Source: Bradyrhizobium sp. NDS-1
GTDB lineage: Bacteria > Pseudomonadota > Alphaproteobacteria > Rhizobiales > Xanthobacteraceae
Assembly: GCF_032918005.1 (NCBI RefSeq)
Contig: NZ_CP136628.1
Location: 7,301,501 to 7,365,500, forward strand
DNA: 64,000 nt
Direction of reading: 5' to 3'
Program-made: the position numbers and the translations under genes
The notes under the pieces: model-generated
What the model saw: only the letters and a program-made list of their open reading frames with translations
Databases searched by the model: none
Told to the model about the DNA's origin: nothing
Part shown: positions 43,198 through 51,634 of the stretch, piece by piece
Numbering within the stretch: position 1 is the stretch's first letter
How the letters are laid out: each line of letters starts with the position of its first letter

Positions 43198-43788
43198 TCA
43201 CATCTTGCCGTAGGACGCGCCGCGCCGCGTGATGATGACGTAGCGCGCGTCCTGCTTGGTTTCGTTCTCGAAGATCACGGCGCGCATCACGTCGAAATCC
43301 AGGCAATCGCCCTCGCGCAGCCGCACCGCCTTGGCGTCGATGTGCACGGCAATCGCGCCCTCCAGCATCAGCAGCTGCTGAGTGAAGGCGTTGCGGCCCC
43401 AGGGGCTGTAAGAGACGCGCGCGCCGGCTGGAAGGTCGACGACGATGATCTCGATGCCGCTGGCCGCATCCGGCGGCGAGGCGTGCCGCCGGCGATAGCC
43501 GCTGTCGGGGTCGCGCCAGAGCGGCTGGTCTGCCAGCCGCACCAGGCGCTCCGGCGGCTTCTCGATGAGCGCGACGACATCGCTGAGCGTGACGTCGAGC
43601 GCCGCGCAGAGCTTGTTCAGCAGCGCCGCCGTCGCACTGCTCTGCGCCCGCTCTACCCGCCCGATCATGGCCCGGCTGACGCCGGAGCGGCCTGCAAGCT
43701 CGTTCAACGTCATGCCCGCCTGCGTCCGCAGCGTCTTCAAGCGGCGACCGATGGCGCGGTCGAGTTTCTGCTGGTCCATAGGTTTCAT
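43198..43788 (-). CDS. XRE family regulator with C-terminal cupin domain
   Basis: 196 residues. N-terminal HTH_3: IGRRLKTLRTQAGMTLNELAGRSGVSRAMIGRVERAQSSATAALLNKLCAALDV. C-terminal small cupin barrel: IIVVDLPAGARVSYSPWGRNAFTQQLLMLEGAIAVHIDAKAVRLREGDCLDFDVMRAVIFEN, where the usual metal histidines are mostly missing. Such regulators sense a small metabolite. The GNAT gene follows, and a divergent hydrolase gene starts 163 bases upstream with an AT-rich palindrome at 43875 between them. Confidence 0.9.
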   Translation of the reverse strand: MKPMDQQKLDRAIGRRLKTLRTQAGMTLNELAGRSGVSRAMIGRVERAQSSATAALLNKLCAALDVTLSDVVALIEKPPERLVRLADQPLWRDPDSGYRRRHASPPDAASGIEIIVVDLPAGARVSYSPWGRNAFTQQLLMLEGAIAVHIDAKAVRLREGDCLDFDVMRAVIFENETKQDARYVIITRRGASYGKM

Positions 43789-43871
43789 CCGAACGTCGCC
43801 CGATACGAGGACCGCACCCGCCCGGGTGAGAGAAGATTAGCGCGCGGGGAGGCACACGCGCGGAGCGGCAG

Positions 43872-43887
43872 TCCAATATATTAGAAT
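43872..43887. promoter_or_regulatory. AT-rich palindromic site between the XRE-cupin and hydrolase genes
   Basis: TCCAATATATTAGAAT contains the perfect 8-bp palindrome AATATATT (43875-43882), an AT island in GC-rich DNA in a divergent promoter gap. It may be the operator of the XRE-cupin protein or a promoter element. The match to either is not proven. Confidence 0.4.
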
Positions 43888-43951
43888 CTTTGCGGGAGCC
43901 GTATGCCCGACTAGGATGTGCCCCAACCACAAATAAGATCGGAGGCGACGA

Positions 43952-44944
43952 ATGGGTGGCCCGACACAGCGGATGATCAAGGCCAACGGTATCAGCCTCA
44001 ACGTCGCCGAGCAGGGCAAGGGACCAATGGTCCTGCTCTGCCACGGCTTTCCGGAAGGCTGGTACTCCTGGCGCCACCAACTCGACGCGCTGGCAGCGGC
44101 CGGCTACCACGCGGTCGCACCCGACATGCGCGGCTATGGCAAGAGCGAGCGGCCTGAGGCGATCGATCAGTATACGATCCTCCACATGGTCGGCGATCTC
44201 GTCGGCGTGCTCGACGCCTTCGAGGCGAAACACGCCGTCATCGTCGGGCATGATTGGGGCGCCACGATCGCCTGGCACACGGCGCGCCTGCGGCCGGATC
44301 GCTTTCGCGCCGCCGCCATCCTCAGCGTGCCCTATCGACCACGGAGCCCGGTGCGACCGACGAGTGTCATGCCGCAGACAGCGGATACGCAGTTCTATCA
44401 GCTGTACTTCCAGGAGCCGGGTATTGCCGAAGCCGAATTCGAACGAGACCCGCGCGCAACACTGGGCGCGATGCTCTATGGCGGCTCGGGCGAGGGAGCG
44501 GCGGCGATCCGCGCCAAGGCCGAGCGTCAGGGGCGGACCGCTGGCGCCGGCATGGTCTCGCGCAAGGACGGGATGCTGCCGAAGGTGCAGGTGCCGCTGC
44601 CGTCTTGGCTGAGCGCCGCCGACCTCGACCATTACGGCGCCGAGTTTGCCCGCAGCGGATTTCGCGGACCACTCAATTACTACCGCAACATTGATCGCAA
44701 CTGGGAACTGATGGCGGCCTTCGAAGGCGTGAAGGTGTCGGTGCCCTCGCTCTTCATCGCGGGCGACCACGACATGGTCCTCGCCTTCCCCGGCAGTGCC
44801 GAGCTTCTCGCCAACATGAAGCAATGGGTGCCGCAGCTGCGCGAGATCAGGATGCTGCCCGGCTGTGGGCACTGGACGCAGCAGGAGCGACCGGCAGAGG
44901 TCAGCGCGGCGATCGTGGAGTTTCTGCGAAGCTTACCGAATTAA
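43952..44944 (+). CDS. Alpha/beta hydrolase, epoxide hydrolase type
   Basis: 330 residues. Soluble epoxide hydrolase layout: oxyanion motif LLCHGFPEGWYSWRHQLDAL, DMRGYGKSERPE, nucleophile elbow VGHDWGATIAWH (Asp as nucleophile, the mark of epoxide hydrolases and haloalkane dehalogenases), LYFQEPGIAEAEFE cap domain with a Tyr, and catalytic His in LPGCGHWTQQERP. Substrate unknown. ATG at 43952 has GGAGGCG upstream. Divergent from the XRE-cupin regulator. Confidence 0.88.
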   Translation: MGGPTQRMIKANGISLNVAEQGKGPMVLLCHGFPEGWYSWRHQLDALAAAGYHAVAPDMRGYGKSERPEAIDQYTILHMVGDLVGVLDAFEAKHAVIVGHDWGATIAWHTARLRPDRFRAAAILSVPYRPRSPVRPTSVMPQTADTQFYQLYFQEPGIAEAEFERDPRATLGAMLYGGSGEGAAAIRAKAERQGRTAGAGMVSRKDGMLPKVQVPLPSWLSAADLDHYGAEFARSGFRGPLNYYRNIDRNWELMAAFEGVKVSVPSLFIAGDHDMVLAFPGSAELLANMKQWVPQLREIRMLPGCGHWTQQERPAEVSAAIVEFLRSLPN

Positions 44945-44949
44945 GGGCT

Positions 44950-45023
44950 TGGAGCGGGCGAAGGGAATCGAACCCTCGTATGCAGCTTGGGAAGCTGCCG
45001 TTCTACCATTGAACTACGCCCGC
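44950..45023 (-). tRNA. tRNA-Gly, anticodon CCC
   Basis: 74 bases on the minus strand including the encoded 3' CCA (44950-44952). The acceptor stem GCGGGCG/CGCCCGC is perfect, the D arm has TAGTTCAATGGTAGAA, the anticodon stem GCAGC/GCTGC encloses loop TTCCCAA with CCC at the anticodon positions, and the T arm is GAGGGTTCGATTCCCTT. It reads GGG glycine codons. It lies 5 bases after the hydrolase stop on the opposite strand. Confidence 0.95.
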
Positions 45024-45197
45024 GGATGCGCTGGTCACGCCCGTTCTGATTAGCCGAGACGGCGCGTCCCGCCAAGCGGTTTGGCGCATGCGGCCCGACG
45101 CTCATTAACTTTTCAGTAAGATTCCACGTGCGCCGGATTGTGGCGGTGTTATGATCTCCGCGTCTGGGGAGAGACGTGCACTGAGTGGGGCGTGTGC

Positions 45198-45776
45198 ATG
45201 GTGGGGCATGGCTATTCGATATTCGACACGGCCATAGGCCGCTGCGGCATCATCTGGAGCGGGACCGGCGTGGTCGCGGTGCAGTTGCCGGAGGCGCGGG
45301 AGATCGACACTCGCCGCCGGATTTTTCAGGTCCATCCCGAGGCGCGCGAACAGCGGCCGTCCGAAAATGCCGAGCTTGCGATCGAGGGCATCGTGGGCCT
45401 GCTGCAAGGTGGCGATCCCGATTTTTCCGAGGTCAGCCTGGATGCCGGCGGCGTGCCCGGCTTCAACCGGCGCGTCTATGAGTTCGCCTGCTCGATTCCG
45501 CGCGGGGAGACGCGCACCTATCGCGAGGTCGCCAAGGCGCTGGGCGCCTCAGGCGCCGCGCATTCGGTGGCGCAGGCGATCGCCAAGAATCCCTACATGC
45601 TGATCGTGCCCTGCCACCGGGTGCTGGAGGCCGGCAATTACACCGACCGGCTCTCGCCCTATGGCGGAGTGATCTCCAAGCGGCGGCTGCTGGCGCTGGA
45701 GGGCGCCCATCCCGTCGCCAGCAAGACGCTGTTCGAGGTGCTGCTGCCCGTTGCTCCGCCGAGGCCGTCCAGCTAA
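45198..45776 (+). CDS. ogt: Methylated-DNA--protein-cysteine S-methyltransferase
   Basis: 192 residues from ATG at 45198 (MVGHGYSIFDTAIGRCGII). The acceptor site is IVPCHRVLEAGNY, the Ogt/AGT active-site motif with nucleophilic Cys, preceded by the DNA-binding helix block FACSIPRGETRTYREVAKALGA and AQAIAKNPYML. It removes O6-alkyl groups from guanine in one suicide transfer. The N-terminal ribonuclease-like domain is shorter than in E. coli Ada-C. Followed by a palindromic repeat. Confidence 0.93.
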   Translation: MVGHGYSIFDTAIGRCGIIWSGTGVVAVQLPEAREIDTRRRIFQVHPEAREQRPSENAELAIEGIVGLLQGGDPDFSEVSLDAGGVPGFNRRVYEFACSIPRGETRTYREVAKALGASGAAHSVAQAIAKNPYMLIVPCHRVLEAGNYTDRLSPYGGVISKRRLLALEGAHPVASKTLFEVLLPVAPPRPSS

Positions 45777-45813
45777 GGCGCGATCTCGATCGCACCTTGG
45801 CTTTGATTTTTTC

Positions 45814-45861
45814 AGGCATGATCTTGTCGGACAACCGCTACACACTTGTCCGATCATGCCT
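45814..45861. repeat. Palindromic element AGGCATGATC...GATCATGCCT
   Basis: AGGCATGAT (45814-45822) with GTCGGACAA, and TTGTCCGATCATGCCT (45846-45861) form a long stem around CCGCTACACAC. I recall GGCATGATC...GGATCATGCC hairpins as frequent in Bradyrhizobium intergenic DNA. It lies between ogt and the AraC-type gene on the same strand and may terminate ogt. Confidence 0.7.
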
Positions 45862-45873
45862 AGATAAGGTGGC

Positions 45874-46713
45874 ATGGACGCGACCACGCTGCTGACGTCA
45901 CAATCGATCACGGTCTTCGAGTTTCGCTGCGATGCGGGACCAGGCGACACGCCATTTGCCGAGTGCCGCACCGGGCATTCCATCGCCTATGTCCGCTCGG
46001 GCAGCTTTGGCTGCCGTTGCCGCGCCGGGTTCTTCGAGCTGGTGGCGGGCTCGTTGCTGGTCGGCGCGCCCGGCGAGGAATACACCTGCACGCATGAGCA
46101 TGTCAGCGGCGATGTCTGCCTGGGGTTCTTCCTCAGCGAGGACATGGTCGATGCCCTCGGCGGGCGGCGCGAGATCTGGCAGGTCGGCGCCACGCCGCCG
46201 CTCCCCGAATTGATGGTGCTGGGCGAGCTCGCCCAGACGGCGGCAGATGGCAACAGCGACATCGGCCTCGACGAGGTCGGCCAGATCCTGGCCGGCCGCT
46301 TCGTTGACGTGGTCTCGGGCAAGGCGCGCAAGCCGGCCGCACCGAATGCGCGCGACCGCCGCCGCGCTGTCGAGGCCGCCCTGTGGATCGACGACAATTC
46401 GCATGCAGAGGTCGATCTCGAGCAGGCCGCGAAGCAGGCGGGCCTCAGCCCGTTTCACTTCCTGCGGCTGTTCTCCAGCGTGCTCGGTGTCACCCCGCAT
46501 CAATATCTGGTGCGCTCGCGGCTGCGGCACGCGGCACGGCTGCTCGCCGATGACGACATCGCGGTCACCGATGTCGCCTATGACGTCGGCTTCGGCGATC
46601 TCTCCAACTTCGTCCGCACCTTCCACCGCGCTGCCGGCGTATCGCCGACCAAATTCCGCCAGGCCTCGAAGGGGGAGCGCGGGATCTTCGCCGAACGCCT
46701 CGTCCTCAACTGA
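45874..46713 (+). CDS. AraC family transcriptional regulator
   Basis: 279 residues. A cupin-like N-terminal sensor domain ([56 protein letters not shown]) precedes a two-HTH AraC domain: [85 protein letters not shown]. The sensed signal is unknown. ATG at 45874 follows GATAAGGTGGC. Its neighbour downstream, a VOC protein 213 bases away on the same strand, is a possible target. Confidence 0.9.
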   Translation: MDATTLLTSQSITVFEFRCDAGPGDTPFAECRTGHSIAYVRSGSFGCRCRAGFFELVAGSLLVGAPGEEYTCTHEHVSGDVCLGFFLSEDMVDALGGRREIWQVGATPPLPELMVLGELAQTAADGNSDIGLDEVGQILAGRFVDVVSGKARKPAAPNARDRRRAVEAALWIDDNSHAEVDLEQAAKQAGLSPFHFLRLFSSVLGVTPHQYLVRSRLRHAARLLADDDIAVTDVAYDVGFGDLSNFVRTFHRAAGVSPTKFRQASKGERGIFAERLVLN

Positions 46714-46926
46714 GACGGGCCGGCCGCCACGGCAGCCCTCTCCGCGTTCCTGCTCGTTCTCGCCCCTCATGATCTGCAAGAGTTCACGTGATCCGGTGGC
46801 AATCGGAGGCACCGGCGAACTAGCCGGGCGCGAGCGCAAGATTCTCCAAGAGCCTCCCGCCTCTCCCCGACTAGGTTCGTCTCCGGCGCGCGCCATTTGC
46901 GGCGCGCTTTGCAAATGGAGACGAAA

Positions 46927-47286
46927 ATGTACGACCACATCGGACTTCGCGTTGCCGACCTCGACGCTGCGACGCGCTTCTACACCGCGGTGCTGGCGCC
47001 GCTCGGCTACGTCCTGTGCTCCAGCGGCGACGGTTATGCCGGCTTCGGCCCGAAGGGCGAGCCCGCGCTCTGGCTGCATCTCAACAAGGGCCGGAAGGCC
47101 GACGGGGCGCACATCGCGTTTCGTGCCGGTAATCATGATGCGGTCAAGGCGTTTCACAGCGAAGGCCTGAAGAGCGGCGGCCGCGACAATGGCGGCGCCG
47201 GGCCGCGCAAGGATTACAGCCCGACCTATTATGCGGCGTTCTTGATCGACCCCGACGGCAACAATGTCGAGGCGGTTTGCGTGTGA
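46927..47286 (+). CDS. VOC family (glyoxalase/bleomycin resistance/dioxygenase) protein
   Basis: 119 residues, one VOC domain: MYDHIGLRVADLDAATRFYTAVLAPLGYVLC, HIAFRAGNHDAVKAFHSEGLKSGGRDNGGAGPRKDYSPTYYAAFLIDPDGNNVEAVCV. His of DHIG, the second-half His of HIAF and the Glu of NNVEAV are the usual metal positions. The group includes lactoylglutathione-lyase-like proteins of unknown substrate. ATG at 46927 has GGAG upstream and gives the canonical VOC start; the ATG at 46915 is possible. Confidence 0.88.
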   Translation: MYDHIGLRVADLDAATRFYTAVLAPLGYVLCSSGDGYAGFGPKGEPALWLHLNKGRKADGAHIAFRAGNHDAVKAFHSEGLKSGGRDNGGAGPRKDYSPTYYAAFLIDPDGNNVEAVCV

Positions 47287-47309
47287 ACGTCAGCCGCTCG
47301 CGAGATCTC

Positions 47310-47403
47310 GTAGGGTGGGCAAAGCGGAAGCGCGCCCACCACCTGCTCGTGACAATGGCCCACGGAACGTGGGCACGGCGCTATGCGCCGTTGCCCACCC
47401 TAC
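47310..47403. repeat. Inverted repeat GTAGGGTGGGCAA / TTGCCCACCCTAC, family D
   Basis: Perfect 13-bp arms at 47310-47322 and 47391-47403 with inner GCCCAC/GTGGGC pairing. Same family as 57899-57996 and the arm at 58763-58778. The short hairpin at 54201-54234 shares the GTAGGGTGGGTTA design. It lies between the VOC gene and the SRPBCC gene. Confidence 0.8.
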
Positions 47404-47427
47404 AAGACTGCATTTGAGGGGACTCCC

Positions 47428-47829
47428 ATGGCCTCCATCCACAACGACATCCTCCTCCCCGCCCCGGCGCACGCCATTTGGGATGCGGTGCGCGACTTCG
47501 GTGCGCTGCATGAACGGCTGGTGCCGGGCTTCGTCACCGCCTGCACGCTCGACGGCGATGCCCGCATCGTCACCTTCGCCAACGGCGCGGTGGCTCGCGA
47601 AGTGCTGGTCGATTGCAGCGATGCGCGGCGGCGTCTCGTCTATGCCATCAGCAACGAGCGGCTCAAGCACTACAGCGCCTCGGTGCAGGTGATTGCCGAG
47701 GGCGACGACAAGAGCCGGATGCTCTGGACCATCGACATGCTGCCGAACGATCTCGCGGCTTACGTCGAAGGCCAGACCAGGGAGGCCGTGATGGCCTTGC
47801 ACAGAGCCTTTCCACCGGTCGCGGCCTGA
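47428..47829 (+). CDS. SRPBCC (START-like) family protein
   Basis: 133 residues. Polyketide_cyc2/START-like fold: SIHNDILLPAPAHAIWDAVRDFGALHERLVPGFVTACTLDGDARIVTFANGAVAREVLVDCSDARRRLVYAIS, then SASVQVIAEGDDKSRMLWTIDMLPNDLAAYVEGQ and a C-terminal helix MALHRAF. Members bind hydrophobic ligands or act as cyclases; no specific role is readable. ATG at 47428 has GAGGGGA upstream. No partner gene is obvious. Confidence 0.88.
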   Translation: MASIHNDILLPAPAHAIWDAVRDFGALHERLVPGFVTACTLDGDARIVTFANGAVAREVLVDCSDARRRLVYAISNERLKHYSASVQVIAEGDDKSRMLWTIDMLPNDLAAYVEGQTREAVMALHRAFPPVAA

Positions 47830-47942
47830 TCAGGCTGTGTGAGTTTTTTCACAGAGCTCCGCCCTCGCCGTCCGCAATCATGCCCGCGTGCGTCCGGTTG
47901 GCTCCGCTTTCCCGGCGGCGCTCCGCACGCGAGGAGCATGCC

Positions 47943-48398
47943 ATGAGAGGTGCGGACAAGGTGATCTGCCAGGCGGCCGCCGTGCTGCTGCTGTTTTCTG
48001 TCGCGAGCTCGCCGGCGAAGGCGCAGTTCCTCGGCGGCGGCGGCGCCGGTGGCGAGGACATGATGACCCAGATGGCCCCGATGCTGGAGATGATGAAGGC
48101 GAAGATGGGCAAGCGCCGTTTCGCCATGATGATGCAGACCATGGGCCCGATGATGAGTCGCATGATGGAGAATGGCGGCGGCATGATGGGCGGCGGCTTC
48201 GGCGCGCCCAATTACGGCGGCGCAACGCCGATGGGCGGAGGCGGTTATATGCCGACCGGATTCAGTGGCATGGGCGGCGGCGACATCATGGGCATGCTCG
48301 GTGGCACCGGCGGCGGCGACATGATGGCGATGATTCCGCAATTGATGCGGCTCGCCAATGTCGGCGGCGGTGGCCATCGCCGCCACAGGCATCGCTAA
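47943..48398 (+). CDS. Exported methionine- and glycine-rich low-complexity protein
   Basis: 151 residues. Signal peptide MRGADKVICQAAAVLLLFSVASSPAKA-Q. The mature protein is dominated by Gly and Met: GGGGAGGEDMMTQMAPMLEMMKAKMGKRRFAMMMQTMGPMMSRMMENGGGMM, then Gly-rich repeats with PTGFSGMGGGD and a His/Arg end GGGGHRRHRHR. I know no named family. Met-Met pairs and a His tail suggest soft-metal (copper or silver) binding in the periplasm, but this is inference. GAGGAGC precedes ATG at 47943. Converges with the MATE gene, overlapping it by 4 bases. Confidence 0.75.
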   Translation: MRGADKVICQAAAVLLLFSVASSPAKAQFLGGGGAGGEDMMTQMAPMLEMMKAKMGKRRFAMMMQTMGPMMSRMMENGGGMMGGGFGAPNYGGATPMGGGGYMPTGFSGMGGGDIMGMLGGTGGGDMMAMIPQLMRLANVGGGGHRRHRHR

Positions 48399-49840
48399 TC
48401 GGGAACAGCCGAGAGAGCCGGCCTGATCGCGCCCTTGCTCGCGCGCGGCCCCCAGCGCGTCAGCAAGACGCTGGAGGATGAGAGCAGGCCGAGCACGACC
48501 ATCGAGCTCGCAGCCAGCCAGAAAAAACTCTGCGCGGTGGCCTCGTGCGTCGACAGCCACCAGCCGACCGCCGCGATGTAGATCAGCCGCGCCGTCTGCG
48601 CCAGCACCGGCCCGATCACCTTGGCTGCGCCTTGCGATGAGAAATACATCGTCGTGGCGAGGCCGAAAAACGCGTAGAACGGCCCGACCGTCGAGAGATA
48701 TTGATGGCTCGCCGCGCGCACGGCTTCGCTGTCGGTGAAGATGTTGATCCAGAGATCTGGGAACAGCGCAACGACGCACGCCGGCGCGCCGACGGCCACG
48801 AAGGCGGCAGCACTGGCGATCCACGCGACCCGCCGCGCCCGCGCGACGTTGCCTGCGCCGATCGCCATCCCGACCATCGGCACGCAGGCGATGCCGAACG
48901 AGAACGCGATCGAAGTGAGCAGGAATTCGAGCCGGGCGCCGATGCCGTAGCCGGCGAGGATCGCGGTGCCGAACTGCGCCAGCATGTGGGTGAAGATCGA
49001 GATCGTCAGCACCGATTGCAGCGGCGAGAAGCAGGCGATGGCGCCGACCTTGAGGATGTCGAAAAACATCGCCCATTGGATCCGCAGGCCGCGCAGCCTC
49101 AAGGTGACACGCGCACGACCCGAGAACAGGTACCAGCCCATGATGCCGATGCTCATGCAATAGGCGATCAGCGCGCCGGCCGCGACGCCGCGCATGCCGA
49201 ACTGCGGCACGGGTCCGAGGCCGAGACCGAGCGTGCCCCCGAGCACGATCTGCCATGCCGCGGAGTTGAGGATGAGGAACGACGGCAGCTTCATGTTGCC
49301 GGTGCCGCGCAATACGCCGGCCATGGTGTTGAGCAGCCAGGGCAGCACGGCGCCGCCGAAAAACACCTCCGTATAGGCGACCGCATGCATCAGCACATCG
49401 CCGCGGCCGCCGAGCATTTCCAGCACTGTCGGCCCGAAGATCAGCATCCCCAGCATGAAGACGAGGCCGAAGCCGATGCCGATCAGCAGCGCATGCATCG
49501 CGAGCGTGCCGGCGCGCTCGCGATCGCCGGCGCCGAGCGCGCGCGCAATGGCGGAAGCCACCGCACCGCCCATGGCCCCGCCCGACATCGTCATGGTCAG
49601 GATGATGGCCGGGAACACCAGCGCCATCGCCGCCAGCGCCTCGACGCCGAGCCGTCCGATATAGGAGGTCTCCGCGATCACCGTACAGGTGCCGGCCGAC
49701 AGCGCGATGACGTTGGGCCAGGCGAGGCCGAGCAGCGTGCGCAGGATCGGCCCGTCCGTCAGCGCGCTTCGCACCGGCGGTGGAGGCGGCGGCAGCGGAC
49801 GCTCTTGCTCATCGACCGGGATCTCGGCGATGTCGGACAT
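48395..49840 (-). CDS. MATE family efflux transporter
   Basis: 481 residues with a proline-rich N-terminal cytosolic segment (PPPPPPVRSALTDGPILRTLLGLAWPNVIALSAGT) before twelve membrane segments. MATE landmarks: [40 protein letters not shown] and the second-half FGIACVPMVGMAIGAGNVARARR. It exports organic cations or metabolites by H+/Na+ exchange. ATG at 49840 follows GGAGAGG; the frame open to 49912 adds unrelated residues. It differs clearly from the DinF-like pump at 26241. Confidence 0.92.
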   Translation of the reverse strand: MSDIAEIPVDEQERPLPPPPPPVRSALTDGPILRTLLGLAWPNVIALSAGTCTVIAETSYIGRLGVEALAAMALVFPAIILTMTMSGGAMGGAVASAIARALGAGDRERAGTLAMHALLIGIGFGLVFMLGMLIFGPTVLEMLGGRGDVLMHAVAYTEVFFGGAVLPWLLNTMAGVLRGTGNMKLPSFLILNSAAWQIVLGGTLGLGLGPVPQFGMRGVAAGALIAYCMSIGIMGWYLFSGRARVTLRLRGLRIQWAMFFDILKVGAIACFSPLQSVLTISIFTHMLAQFGTAILAGYGIGARLEFLLTSIAFSFGIACVPMVGMAIGAGNVARARRVAWIASAAAFVAVGAPACVVALFPDLWINIFTDSEAVRAASHQYLSTVGPFYAFFGLATTMYFSSQGAAKVIGPVLAQTARLIYIAAVGWWLSTHEATAQSFFWLAASSMVVLGLLSSSSVLLTRWGPRASKGAIRPALSAVPD

Positions 49841-50005
49841 ATCCTCTCCGGGGCATGAGCGCTCTTCGCGGCGCGGCAATGCGTAGGTGTGACAATCAAT
49901 TTGTTCGCGCACAGGCGCGGCGGAGGCTTGTTAGCACGGCGTGGAGCAATTCCTCCTGCGCCAGATGCAGGCGTGCCCTGCGGCAGCGCATTCCGATGGG
50001 TGAAG

Positions 50006-51058
50006 CTATTCGATCGTCCAGACCAGCGGCGGACGACCGCCGACGGCGGGACGCAGATGCACGGCGATATGCCGCCCGCAACCCGCAGCCAGGCCTTCGA
50101 ACAATCCCGCCAGCACCCTGGCGCAAGCGGGATGATAGTCGGCGACGTCATCCATCAGCTTCCAGCTCTGCTGGCGGAGTTCGAACGCGTTTTCGGATCG
50201 CGTCGTCTCGACAGCGTCGTCCTGCGCTGCAAATATCGCGCCCAGGAACGAGGCGAACGTGCTCGCACCGCCGCGGTCCATCGCCAGCGCGGCGGCGACG
50301 TCGTCGAAAGACTGCATGCCGATCAGCTTGCCGGTGAGGTGCAGCAGGTAGCCGGCGTCTTCCGGGCCGAACAGCTGCACCATCACGGGCGCGGCGGTGC
50401 GCACATATTCCATCGCGTAGTTGCGATAGGCCTTCTCCAGGCGCGGTTTCGGCCAGCTTGCCACCGGCAAAGCCGGCGCGGCTTTCGCATCGAACAGCGG
50501 CGCTTCGAGGTGACGTGCGAAGACGAGCCGCTGATCGAGCTCGAGCGGATGATCGTATTGATGGTAGTAACCTTCCAGTCCGTCCTGGCCGTCGACACTC
50601 TGCTTGGTGCAGACGAAGCCGAGACGGAGGTCACCGAGGGCTGCGCCATTGTTGGCGTGCCAGCCGCGCAGCATCGCGCGGGAGACCTCGCCGGGCACGC
50701 CGCAGATCGCCGTGCCCTTCCAGATCCAGCGTGGCGGCGGATAGCGGATCCAGGCCTTGGTGTCGCTCTCGTACATGTACTCGACATGCACGCCGCCGAT
50801 CCAATTGGAGAGATAGTGATACTGCGCAGCCGCCACCGCCGGCGGCAGATGATCGATGCCGAGCTTTTGCAGGCCCGGCAGGAAGCGCTCCTGCTGCTGG
50901 CGGCGGAACACGCGAAAGACGAACTCCGCCGCATCGGCCGTGCCGCGTCGCGTGACGACGGTGAGAATGAGCCCGGTGAAGTAGGCGTGGTAGAGGTCGG
51001 CGACCGCGCGCCAGCGCTTCCATTGAGCTTCCTGCGCGGGGTCCGATGCGGCGGTCAT
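50006..51058 (-). CDS. Conserved protein of unknown function, 350 residues
   Basis: I do not recognise the family. The protein looks cytosolic, is rich in Trp, Tyr and His (FLPGLQKLGIDHLPPAVAAAQYHYLSNWIGG, GYYHQYDHPLELDQRLV, EKAYRNYAMEYVRTAAPVMVQLFG) and has no signal or membrane segment. The N-terminal half resembles helical ligand-binding proteins, but I can name no homologue. ATG at 51058 with GGGAG upstream is better than a GTG at 51064. The frame and codon usage are coherent over its whole length, so the gene is real. Confidence 0.65.
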   Translation of the reverse strand: MTAASDPAQEAQWKRWRAVADLYHAYFTGLILTVVTRRGTADAAEFVFRVFRRQQQERFLPGLQKLGIDHLPPAVAAAQYHYLSNWIGGVHVEYMYESDTKAWIRYPPPRWIWKGTAICGVPGEVSRAMLRGWHANNGAALGDLRLGFVCTKQSVDGQDGLEGYYHQYDHPLELDQRLVFARHLEAPLFDAKAAPALPVASWPKPRLEKAYRNYAMEYVRTAAPVMVQLFGPEDAGYLLHLTGKLIGMQSFDDVAAALAMDRGGASTFASFLGAIFAAQDDAVETTRSENAFELRQQSWKLMDDVADYHPACARVLAGLFEGLAAGCGRHIAVHLRPAVGGRPPLVWTIE

Positions 51059-51162
51059 GTTCACTCCCGATCGTTGTCTTGATCGAGTGTGTCACTGCGC
51101 CTTCAGGCAAGCAACATGACGCCCAAGCAGAGCGCCCTGCGTGACCGCCAACCAATTCCGCA

Positions 51163-51579
51163 TCACGAAGTTTGCGGCGGCGTCCTGGCCGCGCGCTCGC
51201 GCTCGACCCGTTCGGTGACGTCGCGCGCCATCGCCACGGATCCGAGCACATTGCCGCCGGAATCGCGCACCAGCGCGAAGGTCATCTCGATGTAGAGCTT
51301 GCGTCCGCTCTTGTGTTGCGCGCGGGTCAGCGTCGGCCTGCCCGCCAGCTTCATCGCGCCGCTGGCGAGCGCCGCCTCGAAGCCCTTCCAGTGCGCCGCG
51401 CGGAGATGTTCGGGAATGATCAGATCGAGATTCTGGCCGAGCGCTTCCGCAGCGGTGAAGCCGAACAGGGCCGTTGCTGCGCGGTTCCACCGCATGATCG
51501 TGCCGTCGCGATCCGAATAGATCAGCGCATCCGCAACGTCTTCGGCGATCTTGGCGTCGAGCTCGGATTGATTGCTCAT
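51163..51579 (-). CDS. Stand-alone PAS domain protein
   Basis: 138 residues, a single PAS/PAC unit: VADALIYSDRDGTIMRWNRAATALFGFTAAEALGQNLDLIIPEHLRAAHWKGFE, with KSGRKLYIEMTFALVRDSGGNVLGSVAMARDVTERVERE as the PAC part. There is no kinase, GGDEF or HTH domain, so it must act by protein contact or ligand binding. GAGGTG precedes ATG at 51579. It lies alone, not next to a sensor kinase or response regulator. Confidence 0.85.
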   Translation of the reverse strand: MSNQSELDAKIAEDVADALIYSDRDGTIMRWNRAATALFGFTAAEALGQNLDLIIPEHLRAAHWKGFEAALASGAMKLAGRPTLTRAQHKSGRKLYIEMTFALVRDSGGNVLGSVAMARDVTERVERERAARTPPQTS

Positions 51580-51634
51580 GTCGGCACCTCGTAGCCTGGA
51601 TCGAGTGAAACGCAATCCGGGCTACAGGATCGCG

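Noticed and set aside
44950..45023. tRNA-Gly with anticodon GCC
   Set aside because: The loop is TTCCCAA, so the anticodon is CCC.
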